A stretch of DNA of 64,000 bases, taken from Enterococcus sp. 5H. GTDB taxonomy: Bacteria > Bacillota > Bacilli > Lactobacillales > Enterococcaceae. A program made the position numbers and the translations under genes. The notes beneath the pieces were generated by a model. That model was not told the origin of the DNA, ran no database searches, and saw nothing but the letters and a program-made list of their open reading frames with translations. The DNA is taken from positions 1 through 64,000 of the forward strand of contig NZ_AMDP01000043.1 in the NCBI RefSeq assembly GCF_028128615.1, given 5' to 3'. Shown in pieces: positions 24,718-33,794 of the stretch (the first letter of the stretch is position 1; every line of letters begins with the position of its first letter).

Positions 24718-25542
24718 ATGTTTATTTATATTTTAGGTATTTTAATATTAGGTATTTTCGTCGGATTAGCTTCCGGCATGTTTGGTCTTGGAGGTGGTGG
24801 CATTATTGTTCCAGCTTTATTATTACTTTTGCCACGAATTGGCGTTGAGAAATCTGAATTGATGTTTATGGCGATGGGAATTTCTTTTGCAACTATGATA
24901 ATCAGTACCAGCACTTCTGCTTATACACAGTATAAAAATAAAAATATTGATTTTAATCGTATTAAACTATTTTTACCGCCGCTTCTGTTATCAGTTTTAG
25001 TTGTCAGTAAAATAGTGACTTCCGTGAATCAAAATTTTCTTAAATTATTTTTCTCACTCTTTTTAGTTTATTTTGGGATGAAGATGTTGTTTCAGAATAA
25101 AAATGTCAACCAAATAGCTGCAGGAAGCATTAGCTATTTCAAAACTAAAAATATCTTGGCAGCTATTGGGATTGGTGTTATCGCAACAATGGGCGGGGTT
25201 TCTGGTGGTGGTCTGATTGTACCTTTTTTCAATAAAAGTGGTATGGGAATAAAAAAAGCGATTGGTACTTCAGCTTTTTGCGGAATTTTTCTAACTGTTT
25301 TTGCTTCTGTTGGATTTATTGTTAGCGGCTTGGGTTATACAAATTTACCTGCTTATTCACTCGGTTTTATTCATATTCCAACAGTTTTACTGATCTCAGC
25401 AGTTTCTGTTCCTATGTCCCGAATCGGTGTAAAAATCATGCTAAAATTATCCGATGCTAACATTAAAAAATATTTTGCTTTATTTTTAATTACACTTAGC
25501 TTATATATGATTTATATGAGTATTTCTTCTTTATTGTTTTAA
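24718..25542 (+). CDS. TauE/SafE-family membrane permease
   Basis: This encodes 274 residues from ATG 24718, chosen because AGAGGAG precedes it; the open frame upstream to 24469 lacks a ribosome site. It has about eight membrane segments and the duplicated glycine-rich motif of the family (GMFGLGGGGIIVPALL and ATMGGVSGGGLIVPFF). Family members export sulfite, sulfoacetate or related anions. The substrate is not visible. It faces away from the tail locus. Confidence 0.85.
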   Translation: MFIYILGILILGIFVGLASGMFGLGGGGIIVPALLLLLPRIGVEKSELMFMAMGISFATMIISTSTSAYTQYKNKNIDFNRIKLFLPPLLLSVLVVSKIVTSVNQNFLKLFFSLFLVYFGMKMLFQNKNVNQIAAGSISYFKTKNILAAIGIGVIATMGGVSGGGLIVPFFNKSGMGIKKAIGTSAFCGIFLTVFASVGFIVSGLGYTNLPAYSLGFIHIPTVLLISAVSVPMSRIGVKIMLKLSDANIKKYFALFLITLSLYMIYMSISSLLF

Positions 25543-25633
25543 AATAATCTTAGTGAAGAAATCACCCAACTCATGGTAAAATAGATAAAGCAAGCTACTA
25601 AATTAATTCTAGTAAGAAAGGTTGTGACACAGG

Positions 25634-26116
25634 ATGCTTCTTCAAGAATATACTGATGCGTTTTCTACTATGATTCAACAATTTCAACTGACCGATGAAC
25701 AATTAGCATACACTGGAAGACCTGAAATGCCGATTAAGATTTCTAAAGCAAATTCATTTATTCATCCTATTTTAGGTATTGAAGATGAGTTACTAACGAA
25801 TTTCTTTGTTTTAGACGAGAAAAAAGATGTAGCTTTATATACAACCAATCAACAAGCTGTTTTACTTCGAACCTTCTCTACAGATTATCGTTACCAAGGA
25901 AAAGGCTATGCAAAACAAGTATTACAAGCATTGCCGTATTTTATTCAAACTCATTTCCCCAACTGTAACGAAATTATTCTTGCAGTGAACCAAGAAAATA
26001 TTGCTGCGCAAAAACTATATGAAACAACTGGATTTAAGCAGACAGAAAAAATTGTTCAAGGTGAGTATGGTCCTTTGTACGTTATGACTATGTCTATAGA
26101 AACTACCGAGAATTAG
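25634..26116 (+). CDS. GNAT-family N-acetyltransferase
   Basis: This encodes 160 residues. The acetyl-CoA pyrophosphate-binding motif is visible as YRYQGKGYAKQVLQAL near residue 85, with the C-terminal NIAAQKLYETTGF signature near residue 120. The acceptor is unknown. It lies 91 bases after the permease and 21 before the RpiR gene, so it may be co-transcribed with the latter. Confidence 0.85.
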   Translation: MLLQEYTDAFSTMIQQFQLTDEQLAYTGRPEMPIKISKANSFIHPILGIEDELLTNFFVLDEKKDVALYTTNQQAVLLRTFSTDYRYQGKGYAKQVLQALPYFIQTHFPNCNEIILAVNQENIAAQKLYETTGFKQTEKIVQGEYGPLYVMTMSIETTEN

Positions 26117-26137
26117 TAAAGAAAGTGAGGAATTATT

Positions 26138-26893
26138 TTGTTATTTTTAAATCACAGTCCAGATCTTAGTCCTATCGATTTAGAAATTTACAAATATGTA
26201 GCTGCTCACATTGATGAAGTAGTATATATGCGGATTCGAGAACTAGCCAAAGAAACCCACAGCAGCACCGCCAGTATTCTACGTTTTTGCCGCAAGTTTG
26301 GCTGCGAAGGTTTTTCTGAGTTTAAAATCAAGCTCAACTTGTATCGAAAATCATTAACTGAACCTGTTACGACCCATGCTGTAGATGAAACATCTTTCAC
26401 GAATTTTATCCAACGTTCAACAGAAACTTTTTATCAAGAACGGATTCAAGCAGCGGCAAAGTTATTATCTGAAAAAGACTTAGTTCTTTTTATCGGAACA
26501 GGTTCATCCAACATTATTGCTGAATATGGCGCACTGTATTTTTCTTCGATTTTCAGTATGGCTTTTCATATTGAAGATCCCGTTAATCATCCAGTTAATT
26601 TTTTTAATAAAAGTATTGCAGAAAATGTTTGCGTCATTGCGCTTTCTGTTAGTGGTGAAAATGAGGCAATCATCAATTATCTAAATCATTTTATCTCCAA
26701 TGATAGCTCGATTATTTCCATTACGAATAGTGAAAAATCACCAATCGCTGCACTTTCTGATGTAAATATTCCTTACTATATTTCCACTGAGAGAATTGGT
26801 GATAGTGATATAACTTCACAAGTTCCAGCACTGTACACTGTAGAATATTTAGCCAAAGAAGTACAAAAACAAAAGCAAGAAAGCTCAAATTAA
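26138..26893 (+). CDS. RpiR/MurR-family transcriptional regulator
   Basis: This encodes 251 residues starting at TTG 26138, with GTGAGG eight bases upstream. Residues 1-77 form the RpiR helix-turn-helix (RIRELAKETHSSTASILRFCRKFG). Residues 100-240 form a SIS domain (LFIGTGSSNIIAEYG) that binds phosphosugars. It lies tail-to-tail with a GH4 phospho-glycosidase gene, whose promoter region carries repeated half-sites, so that gene is a likely target. The inducer would then be a disaccharide phosphate. Confidence 0.88.
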   Translation: MLFLNHSPDLSPIDLEIYKYVAAHIDEVVYMRIRELAKETHSSTASILRFCRKFGCEGFSEFKIKLNLYRKSLTEPVTTHAVDETSFTNFIQRSTETFYQERIQAAAKLLSEKDLVLFIGTGSSNIIAEYGALYFSSIFSMAFHIEDPVNHPVNFFNKSIAENVCVIALSVSGENEAIINYLNHFISNDSSIISITNSEKSPIAALSDVNIPYYISTERIGDSDITSQVPALYTVEYLAKEVQKQKQESSN

Positions 26894-26915
26894 TTGAGTT
26901 TCCTTGCTTTTTTTT
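26874..26915. terminator. Terminator between convergent rpiR and GH4 genes
   Basis: AGCAAGAAAGCTCAA and TTGAGTTTCCTTGCT form a stem with flanking T and A runs, working in both directions. Confidence 0.8.
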
Positions 26916-26925
26916 ATACTTAAAA

Positions 26926-28254
26926 CTATTTTCCTTCTTTAAAGAAAGCTGGTAAATAGTGTTTGTGAGCTTCTAGCAATTCATCCATGACTTCTTTTGC
27001 TACATCACCACTAGTAATCAATGGATTCATGGTAAAGGCTTGCAAGAGTGTACCATAATCTCCTGTAACTGCCGCTTCAATTGTTAATTCTTCCATTGAC
27101 TTCATCACTTGCAATAAGCCGCGTTGGTTTGGTTTAAAGCTACCAAAATTATATGGAACTGGACCTTTCCCTGTAATCGTACAAGTCACTTCTACAGCAC
27201 TTTCAGCTGGTAAATCAGTAATTGTACCATTATTTCTAGTGCTGACCGTCATTGTTGTACGTTTATCATTGTGAATAGAATTGATGATTTCACAAGCCGC
27301 ATCGCTATAACGAGCACCGCCACGTTCAGCTAGCTGTTTTGGTTTATAATCTAAGTTAGGATCTTTATATAGTTCAAATAATTCGTGTTCAATTTCTTTT
27401 ACTTTTTCAGCACGTGTGCCATTGTTTTTAAAGTCTTCTAGTTCTTCTGCCAACATTTTATCTGTATAATAGTAATAATTATGGTATGGACATGGAACCA
27501 TGTGTAAGTTTTCTACTTGTTCCCAAATTAGGTTATTGTCTTTGATATTCGCAACAATTGATTTGGCATCATCTTGACCGTACATAACTTTGATAAGTTC
27601 ATCTGTGCGATCTTTGCCATTTTTATCGGTGATTGTATGCCAGTGTAAATGATTGATTCCAGCAAATTGGAAGAATAGATCACGATTATTTTCACCTAAT
27701 AATTCTGCTTCTTCAAACACTGCATTAACAGGAATATTACACAATCCAACGACTTTATCCCAATTACCATAACGTAAAACCGCTTCTGTAACCATTCCAG
27801 CCGGGTTGGTAAAATTAATAAGCCAAGCATCCGGACAAAGTTCTTTCATATCTTCAACAATATCTAAAATGACAGGGATTGTTCTCAACGCTTTAAAAAT
27901 TCCGCCTGCCCCATTCGTTTCTTGACCAATCATGCCATGACTTAAAGGAATTCGTTCATCTAAAATACGCGCATCTAATAAACCTACACGCAGTTGAGTT
28001 GTAACAAAATCGGCTTCTTTCAATGCTTCTCGACGATCTAGAGTTAAATGAACTTCGCAGTCAACACCTGCAGCTTTTACCATTCGTTTAGCCATCTCGC
28101 CAACAATTTCTAATTTTTCTTTCCCTGCTTCAACATCAACCAGCCATAATTCACGAACAGGCAATTCATCGTAGCGTTTAATAAATCCTTCTACTAATTC
28201 AGGTGTATAACTTGATCCTCCACCAATTGTAACGATTTTAATTCCTTTTGACAT
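26926..28254 (-). CDS. GH4 family 6-phospho-glycosidase
   Basis: This encodes 442 residues of glycoside hydrolase family 4, which use NAD and a divalent metal to split 6-phospho-glycosides. The N-terminal Rossmann motif is TIGGGSSYTPELVEG; GLCNIP is the conserved metal-site region with Cys near residue 172, and INHLHW supplies the His near 200. It fits the 6-phospho-beta-glucosidase (LicH/CelF) branch. No PTS transporter is adjacent, so the sugar is imported by a distant system. Confidence 0.88.
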   Translation of the reverse strand: MSKGIKIVTIGGGSSYTPELVEGFIKRYDELPVRELWLVDVEAGKEKLEIVGEMAKRMVKAAGVDCEVHLTLDRREALKEADFVTTQLRVGLLDARILDERIPLSHGMIGQETNGAGGIFKALRTIPVILDIVEDMKELCPDAWLINFTNPAGMVTEAVLRYGNWDKVVGLCNIPVNAVFEEAELLGENNRDLFFQFAGINHLHWHTITDKNGKDRTDELIKVMYGQDDAKSIVANIKDNNLIWEQVENLHMVPCPYHNYYYYTDKMLAEELEDFKNNGTRAEKVKEIEHELFELYKDPNLDYKPKQLAERGGARYSDAACEIINSIHNDKRTTMTVSTRNNGTITDLPAESAVEVTCTITGKGPVPYNFGSFKPNQRGLLQVMKSMEELTIEAAVTGDYGTLLQAFTMNPLITSGDVAKEVMDELLEAHKHYLPAFFKEGK

Positions 28255-28330
28255 TTCGTTTCAGCCCCTTCAGCAATTTATCTGCTTTTAGTATATCCTT
28301 CCCACTCGAAATAATATATAGCAATAAAGA

Positions 28331-28387
28331 AAGTGGTTACAAAAACAGAAAGTGGAAACAGGTTACATCTAAGTAACACCACGTTAC
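28331..28387 (-). promoter_or_regulatory. Repeated half-sites upstream of the GH4 gene
   Basis: AGAAAGTGG occurs twice (period about 19), and GTTAC/GTAAC half-sites lie at 28336, 28362, 28373 and 28383, the last two as a perfect inverted pair. A minus-strand TTGTAA-16-TATATA promoter lies alongside. The region is probably regulated by the RpiR protein. Confidence 0.45.
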
Positions 28388-28391
28388 AAAA

Positions 28392-28475
28392 AAGTGTGTA
28401 GAACAAAACTAAAGATCAGTTTTGCTCCACACACTATATCTGAATAAATGGCGAAAAAAGCAACTTATTTTTCGA
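28392..28475. repeat. Hairpin-forming intergenic repeat
   Basis: GTGTGTAGAACAAAACT and AGTTTTGCTCCACACAC form a 17-base hairpin, followed by TGAATAAATGGCG. The same element recurs at 43203. Confidence 0.75.
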
Positions 28476-28487
28476 CCTCATTCTATT

Positions 28488-29009
28488 TTAATCAACCATC
28501 AAACTCATCAAATGTACTTCTAAAAATTCGCCATCATCTGTTTTAGCTCCGCGTTCCATAATTGCTTCTGTTTTAAATCCAATTTTTTCGTAAACATGGA
28601 CAGCACGTTGGTTTCTATGCTGAACAGTCAGCTCCAAACGGCGAATAACACCACTCTCTTGCACCCACAGAATCAGTTCTTCCATCATCAAACTTCCTAG
28701 CCCAAACCCCCAATAGTCTTTCAAAATACTGATTCCTATTTCGCCAATATGTTCCATTCGTTTTTTTGCAGAGGCTTTAACAGAAGCTGTCCCGATTACC
28801 TTTCCGTCCGCTATTGCAACCATCAACACATTATTCGGTGATTCAAATAGATTAGCTAAGTTTTCGCTCATTTCATCAGGTGTCATTTCCATACCTTTTT
28901 CATCCATGACTAAAAAGGGGGTTTCTCTGCCAATAATTCTCAATACTTCTAAAATATCAGCGGCATCATCTGGAATCGCTTCTCGAATGGTAAATTCTAT
29001 CTCTGTCAT
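28488..29009 (-). CDS. GNAT-family N-acetyltransferase
   Basis: This encodes 173 residues. The acetyl-CoA site is DYWGFGLGSLMMEELI near residue 110, and the C-terminal motif NQRAVHVYEKIGF lies near residue 140, as in L-amino acid or phosphinothricin-type acetyltransferases. The start overlaps the tsaE stop by four bases, so they form an operon. The substrate is unknown. Confidence 0.85.
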   Translation of the reverse strand: MTEIEFTIREAIPDDAADILEVLRIIGRETPFLVMDEKGMEMTPDEMSENLANLFESPNNVLMVAIADGKVIGTASVKASAKKRMEHIGEIGISILKDYWGFGLGSLMMEELILWVQESGVIRRLELTVQHRNQRAVHVYEKIGFKTEAIMERGAKTDDGEFLEVHLMSLMVD

Positions 29010-29479
29010 CTATTTTCCTCCAGTTTTTTTTGGATACGGTTTAAAAATTGTTCAGAATTATGTCCACAAGCTAAAATAGTTAAGACTCTTTTTTCCATAT
29101 CATCACTATCTTTTGCTAAGGTAATATCCAAATAGTCAACAGGTAAAAATTCGCCTAATAATTTCCCCCACTCAACAACAGATACTCCATCACCTTCAAA
29201 ATATTCGTCTAAACCTAAATCATCTGCCCCATCTTCAATACGATATACATCCATATGATAGAGCGGGATTCTCCCTTGTTGATACTCACGAATAATTGTA
29301 TATGTCGGACTTTTAATCATTTGATCGATCTCAAGACCTTTGGCAATTCCTTTGGTCATTGTGGTTTTCCCAGCACCTAAATCTCCTGACAGAATAATTA
29401 CATCACCAGGTTCGGCAGCAGTTCCGATAACCTTAGCAATTTCTTCTGTTTCTTCAGGATTGTTCACTACTATTTCCAT
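29006..29479 (-). CDS. tsaE: tRNA threonylcarbamoyladenosine biosynthesis ATPase TsaE
   Basis: This encodes 157 residues. It is the ATPase partner of TsaB/TsaD in making t6A37 on tRNAs. The P-loop LSGDLGAGKTTMTKGI is near residue 35; SPTYTIIREY and HMDVYRI follow, as in family members. Its C-terminus is slightly extended. It is co-transcribed with a GNAT gene. The other t6A genes are elsewhere. Confidence 0.95.
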   Translation of the reverse strand: MEIVVNNPEETEEIAKVIGTAAEPGDVIILSGDLGAGKTTMTKGIAKGLEIDQMIKSPTYTIIREYQQGRIPLYHMDVYRIEDGADDLGLDEYFEGDGVSVVEWGKLLGEFLPVDYLDITLAKDSDDMEKRVLTILACGHNSEQFLNRIQKKLEENR

Positions 29480-29597
29480 TGTTTCACCTACTTTAAGCTA
29501 AAAAATTTGTGTTGATTTTTTAGTATTTTTCTCATTCTATGTACTGTAGTATATCGAATTATGTCGAAAATAACTAGAATTAATTGATTATCTTCGT

Positions 29598-29633
29598 AAA
29601 AAAGAGAACCTGCAAATCTGCAAGTCCTCTTTA
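29598..29633 (-). terminator. Terminator after pta
   Basis: On the minus strand AAAGAGGACTTGCAG and CTGCAGGTTCTCTTT-like halves pair and are followed by T residues. Confidence 0.8.
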
Positions 29634-29638
29634 TAAAA

Positions 29639-30619
29639 TTAATTCATTAGTGTTTGTGCAGCAGTAATGATTGATAATTTGTAGATATCTTCTTCATTTG
29701 CTCCACGAGATAAATCAGAAACAGGTTTGTTCAATCCTTGTAAGATAGGACCAATCGCTTCAAAGTTACCTAGACGTTGTGCAATTTTGTAGCCAATGTT
29801 TCCTGATTGTAGTTCTGGGAAAACAAAGACTGTTGCTTGTCCAGCTACTGAAGAATTTGGTGCTTTTAATTGCGCAACAGATGCAACATAAGATGCATCA
29901 AATTGTAATTCACCATCAATTTCAAGTTCAGGAGCCAAGCTTTTAGCAATCTTAGTTGCTTCAACAACTTTATCAACTTCAGGCGCTTTAGCAGAACCTT
30001 TTGTTGAGAAACTCATCATTGCAACTTTTGGATCAATATCAAATAGTTCAGCTGTTCTTGCACTATCAACCGCAATTTCAGCTAATTCTTGAGCTGTTGG
30101 GTTTACGTTGATTGCACAGTCTGCGAAGATGTATTTTTCTTGGTCGCGTCCACGAACCATAATCATGGCACCGCTTGTACGGCTAACACCTGGTTTTGTT
30201 TTGATGATTTGTAGTGCTGGACGAACAGTATCGCCAGTTGAATGAATCGCACCACTCACCATACCATCAGCAAGTCCCATGTACGTAAGCATTGTTCCGA
30301 AGTAATTAACATCTTTCAAAATTTTGCGAGCATCTTCATCTGTTACTTTACCATTACGACGCTCAACAAAAGCTTGAACCATATCTTCCCAGCCATCATA
30401 GTTATCTGGATCGATGATTGTAAAGTTAGAAGCTTTAATCCCACGAGCGTGAGCTGCTTCTACAATTGCTTCTTGTTTACCAATCAAAATTGGTTCCATT
30501 AATTCTTCTGCTTTTAAACGTGCTGCAGCGCCTAGAATACGAGGATCTGTTGCTTCTGGAAAAACAATTTTGATGTTGCGACGAATGACTTTAAATTTTA
30601 AGTTATCGAATAATTCCAC
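29639..30619 (-). CDS. pta: Phosphate acetyltransferase
   Basis: This encodes 326 residues, the usual length of the short Pta form. It transfers acetyl between CoA and phosphate, so with acetate kinase it makes ATP from acetyl-CoA during fermentation. Recognisable stretches are KIVFPEATDPRILGAA near the start, GAIHSTGDTVRPALQI, and the C-terminal KPVSDLSRGAN. It has its own leader and terminator. Confidence 0.96.
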   Translation of the reverse strand: MELFDNLKFKVIRRNIKIVFPEATDPRILGAAARLKAEELMEPILIGKQEAIVEAAHARGIKASNFTIIDPDNYDGWEDMVQAFVERRNGKVTDEDARKILKDVNYFGTMLTYMGLADGMVSGAIHSTGDTVRPALQIIKTKPGVSRTSGAMIMVRGRDQEKYIFADCAINVNPTAQELAEIAVDSARTAELFDIDPKVAMMSFSTKGSAKAPEVDKVVEATKIAKSLAPELEIDGELQFDASYVASVAQLKAPNSSVAGQATVFVFPELQSGNIGYKIAQRLGNFEAIGPILQGLNKPVSDLSRGANEEDIYKLSIITAAQTLMN

Positions 30620-30772
30620 GATATACCCTCCAATGATTATTTATACTAACTAATCATACACCATTCTTCAAGAAAATAACAGTTATTTCTAGCTGTATTA
30701 GTGTAAAAAATGCTGATTCTGATATTGTTTTCACAAACTCGTCATACTGCACTATAACAGTTTACTACTGTT

Positions 30773-31456
30773 TTACGACACTGTTTCAGGCAATTGCCAA
30801 TTTATCGGCTTTTCTCCAAGTTGTTCTAATGCCTGATTTGTTTGAGAAAATGGTTTTGAGCCGAAAAAACCGCGATGAGCTGCTAACGGACTGGGATGCG
30901 GCGATTTGATAATAATATGTTTATTAGTATCAATCATTTTCATTTTTTCTTGAGCTGGCTTGCCCCACAAAATAAATACAATCGGCTTTTCACGTTCATT
31001 TAATTTTTTGATAATCGCATCGGTCAACGTTTCCCATCCTTGTCCACGATGAGAGAATGCTTGACCATTACGAACAGTCAATACAGTGTTCAGTAAAAGT
31101 ACTCCTTGTTTTGCCCAGCTTTCCAAAAAACCATGCGATACTGGCGGATAACCTAAGTCGTCTTGCAGTTCTTTATAAATATTCACTAAAGAAGGCGGTG
31201 TTTTAACACCGGGCTGCACAGAAAAACTCAATCCATGTGCCTGATTAGGTCCGTGATACGGATCTTGCCCTAAAATAACGACCTTAACATCTTCATAAGG
31301 TGTTAATTCCAATGCTGAAAATATATGGTACATATCTGGATAAATTGTTTGTTGGCTATACTCTTGTTTTAAAAATTCTCGTAAATGTAAATAGTACTCC
31401 TTTGAAAATTCCTCATTTAACACTTCCTGCCAATCGTTGTGAATAATTGTCTTCAT
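30773..31456 (-). CDS. ung: Uracil-DNA glycosylase
   Basis: This encodes 227 residues of family 1. It removes uracil from DNA at the start of base-excision repair. The catalytic-water motif GQDPYHG is near residue 60, the uracil pocket follows, and the minor-groove loop [17 protein letters not shown] is near residue 185. The sequence is complete. It is separated from pta by a 150-base gap with no clear gene. Confidence 0.96.
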   Translation of the reverse strand: MKTIIHNDWQEVLNEEFSKEYYLHLREFLKQEYSQQTIYPDMYHIFSALELTPYEDVKVVILGQDPYHGPNQAHGLSFSVQPGVKTPPSLVNIYKELQDDLGYPPVSHGFLESWAKQGVLLLNTVLTVRNGQAFSHRGQGWETLTDAIIKKLNEREKPIVFILWGKPAQEKMKMIDTNKHIIIKSPHPSPLAAHRGFFGSKPFSQTNQALEQLGEKPINWQLPETVS

Positions 31457-31636
31457 TGTTTTCCTCCTTTTTTGATTGCACTTTTTCTATTTAAATCCTT
31501 TTTCTCTAACAGCTTTCCTTTACACTTTTAGCATATCGGATTTTTAAAGAAGTGACAAGAAAATTTTTTTCTGCACTGAAATGGAAAAAACATGGTAAAC
31601 TATAGATAAGTAAATAAACGAGGTGTAGAAAATTTT

Positions 31637-32506
31637 ATGATTAAATTGATTGCTTCAGATATGGATGGAACACTACTGGATTCAAAGATGGGAATTTCTA
31701 AAGATAATGCTTCAGCAATTAGAGAAGCAGAACGTTTGGGAATTGAGTTTATGGTCGCTACTGGTCGAGCTTACACAGAAGCAAAACCGGCTTTAGATGA
31801 AGCTGGGATTGAATGTGCCATGATTACACTGAACGGTGCCAAAGTTTTTGATAAATATGGGAATTCGCTTTTCACAGCTGGGATTGAAAAAGAAACGGCA
31901 CACGGAATTTTAGATATTTTAGATGAACATAATATTTATTTTGAAGTTTCTACGAACAAAGGGATTTATTCTGAAAAACAAGAAAAGCGGATTGAGAATT
32001 TTGCTTCACACATAGCTACCACAATGCCTCATTTAACTTATAAAGTAGCAATTGCAATGGCTTCTGCTCATTTAGCTTTGCTGGATATTACTTATATTGA
32101 CGATATGCGCACATTAATCCAGCAAGAAGATATTGAAGTGCTGAAAATTATTGGCTTTAGCATGGATGGTCCAACCGTTTTAGGCCCTGCCAGCACTCAA
32201 ATCAGAAAACTTCCTGATCTTGCTGTTACTTCTTCTGCTCAAAATAATATTGAAGTCAATCACAGAAATGCTCAAAAGGGAATTGCTGTTGCTCATGTGG
32301 CTAAAGATCGCGGCATTTCAGAAAAAGAAGTGATGACGATCGGTGATAATTTTAATGATGTTAGTATGTTGCAATGGGCTGATGTTAGTTTTGCAATGGG
32401 CAATGCCGAACTTGAAGTTAAAGATCATGCAAAATACATTACGTCAACTAATTTAGAAAATGGTGTCGGTGAAGCTATTTTACGTGCTATTAGAGAAGAC
32501 TTATAA
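31637..32506 (+). CDS. Cof-type HAD phosphatase
   Basis: This encodes 289 residues of the Cof/YidA-like HAD-IIB group. The nucleophile motif is DMDGTLLDS (Asp9), and the metal motif GDNFNDVSML is near residue 235. Such enzymes dephosphorylate sugar phosphates or flavin precursors. It opens a two-gene rightward unit with the LURP-like gene. The substrate cannot be read from the sequence. Confidence 0.9.
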   Translation: MIKLIASDMDGTLLDSKMGISKDNASAIREAERLGIEFMVATGRAYTEAKPALDEAGIECAMITLNGAKVFDKYGNSLFTAGIEKETAHGILDILDEHNIYFEVSTNKGIYSEKQEKRIENFASHIATTMPHLTYKVAIAMASAHLALLDITYIDDMRTLIQQEDIEVLKIIGFSMDGPTVLGPASTQIRKLPDLAVTSSAQNNIEVNHRNAQKGIAVAHVAKDRGISEKEVMTIGDNFNDVSMLQWADVSFAMGNAELEVKDHAKYITSTNLENGVGEAILRAIREDL

Positions 32507-32542
32507 TGAAGCTGTAACAATAATAATGAAAAGAGGTGAGCA

Positions 32543-33064
32543 ATGGTGTCTGAGTTTTTTATTCAAGAAAAACAATTAAGCAATGTGACTAGGACCATTG
32601 TGAAAGATGAAGACGGCAAATCTCTTTTCTTACTTGTTGGACGCTGGGGCACACGTGGCGATGCACTTTCTTTGTACGCAATGAGCGGTGAGTTAGTCGC
32701 ACAGATTAAACAGACCTCTTTTGCCTTTGGTTCGCGCTTTGAATTATATAAAGGTTTTAAAAAAGTAGGCGTCATGCGAAAAATTTTAAATATCAATGCT
32801 GACTTCTACTACATTCAAGGTTTACATTGGACTGTTTTAGGCGATATTAAAAATCATCAATACTCTATTCATCAAGTTAGTAAAAAAATTATGGAAATGA
32901 ATAAAGCTACGCTCTTCTCTGGTGATTATTTCAGTTTAGTTGTAACAAATGATGAAGATGCACCTATTTGCATCTGTGTAGCTGCCGTACTTGACTATTG
33001 GTTGTACAACAAAAAGAAACAAGGAGGCAAACCAATGATGGGTTGGGGCGCTTGTGAAGGATAG
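32543..33064 (+). CDS. LURP-one/YxjI-like beta-barrel protein
   Basis: This encodes 173 residues, with GAGGTGAG before GTG/ATG at 32543. The sequence fits the LURP-one-related family (FFIQEKQLS... and KVGVMRK, then FYYIQGLHWTVLGDI), a tubby-like beta barrel around a central helix. Most members have no assigned job. A hydrophobic segment near residue 143 and a short G-rich tail follow. It shares a terminator with the convergent GNAT gene. Confidence 0.75.
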   Translation: MVSEFFIQEKQLSNVTRTIVKDEDGKSLFLLVGRWGTRGDALSLYAMSGELVAQIKQTSFAFGSRFELYKGFKKVGVMRKILNINADFYYIQGLHWTVLGDIKNHQYSIHQVSKKIMEMNKATLFSGDYFSLVVTNDEDAPICICVAAVLDYWLYNKKKQGGKPMMGWGACEG

Positions 33065-33065
33065 A

Positions 33066-33102
33066 TAAAAAATCAGCGAAAATTATTCGCTGATTTTTTT
33101 TT
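33066..33102. terminator. Bidirectional terminator overlapping the GNAT end
   Basis: AATCAGCG and CGCTGATT (33071-33078 and 33088-33095) pair and are flanked by A and T runs. The right arm also encodes the last residues of the leftward GNAT gene. Confidence 0.85.
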
Positions 33103-33652
33103 GCATATGGTCGTAGAGATGACCGCTAATCATCATTTCAGCTACATCTTTAAACCCTTTACGACTATATAATTTTTTAGCATTAGGATTAGCCTTGTCT
33201 ACACTTAATCCAATAGTATCTTTACCATCTCTTTTAGCCATCGTTGGCAAGGCATCAAGTAATTTGGAGCCAATTCCTAAACCACGATATTTTTCATCAA
33301 CAGAAATAGAGTCTAGGTACCATTCATTAGATAATGTTTCTGGATCAACAAATATACGAATTTCTTCATCCAAATTGTATTTTTTCAAAACTTTTTTTAG
33401 CGGTTCATCAATAATCGGTTCATCTTCATTTGGATAGCCAAAAGCAATTCCTGCCACTTGACCTTCTTCTTCGTAAACCAATCCTCGCTGATAACCATAA
33501 CGATACGTTGGATCGGCAACTGCTTCTGCCAAAACAGCTAAAATCGTCTCTTCTGGAACGATATCTAATAAAGGTAGTTCCATATCTTTTAAAATAACTA
33601 AAATTAAGGGCGCAATGGCTGGCCCGTCTTCTTTTGTTGCAAAACGAATCAT
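33083..33652 (-). CDS. GNAT-family N-acetyltransferase
   Basis: This encodes 189 residues. The acetyl-CoA motif is KYRGLGIGSKLLDAL near residue 135, and NPNAKKLYSRKGF lies near residue 165. The N-terminal half resembles long YjcF/PhnO-type acetyltransferases that act on small amines or proteins. Convergent to the LURP gene, it is probably monocistronic. The substrate is unknown. Confidence 0.85.
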   Translation of the reverse strand: MIRFATKEDGPAIAPLILVILKDMELPLLDIVPEETILAVLAEAVADPTYRYGYQRGLVYEEEGQVAGIAFGYPNEDEPIIDEPLKKVLKKYNLDEEIRIFVDPETLSNEWYLDSISVDEKYRGLGIGSKLLDALPTMAKRDGKDTIGLSVDKANPNAKKLYSRKGFKDVAEMMISGHLYDHMQKKISE

Positions 33653-33758
33653 TGTTAATCCTCTCTTTCTATATTGAGTGTATCATTTATTTTTTAAGAA
33701 ATCATTACATACACTTGTTTTTTAATCTGTTCTAATAATTCAAAATGAATTTTAACAA

Positions 33759-33787
33759 TAAAAAAAGACACTCAAAATTGAGTGCCT
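33759..33787 (-). terminator. Terminator of the 3D-domain gene
   Basis: On the minus strand GGCACTCAATTTTGAGTGTC forms a hairpin followed by seven T. Confidence 0.85.
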
Positions 33788-33794
33788 AAATTTA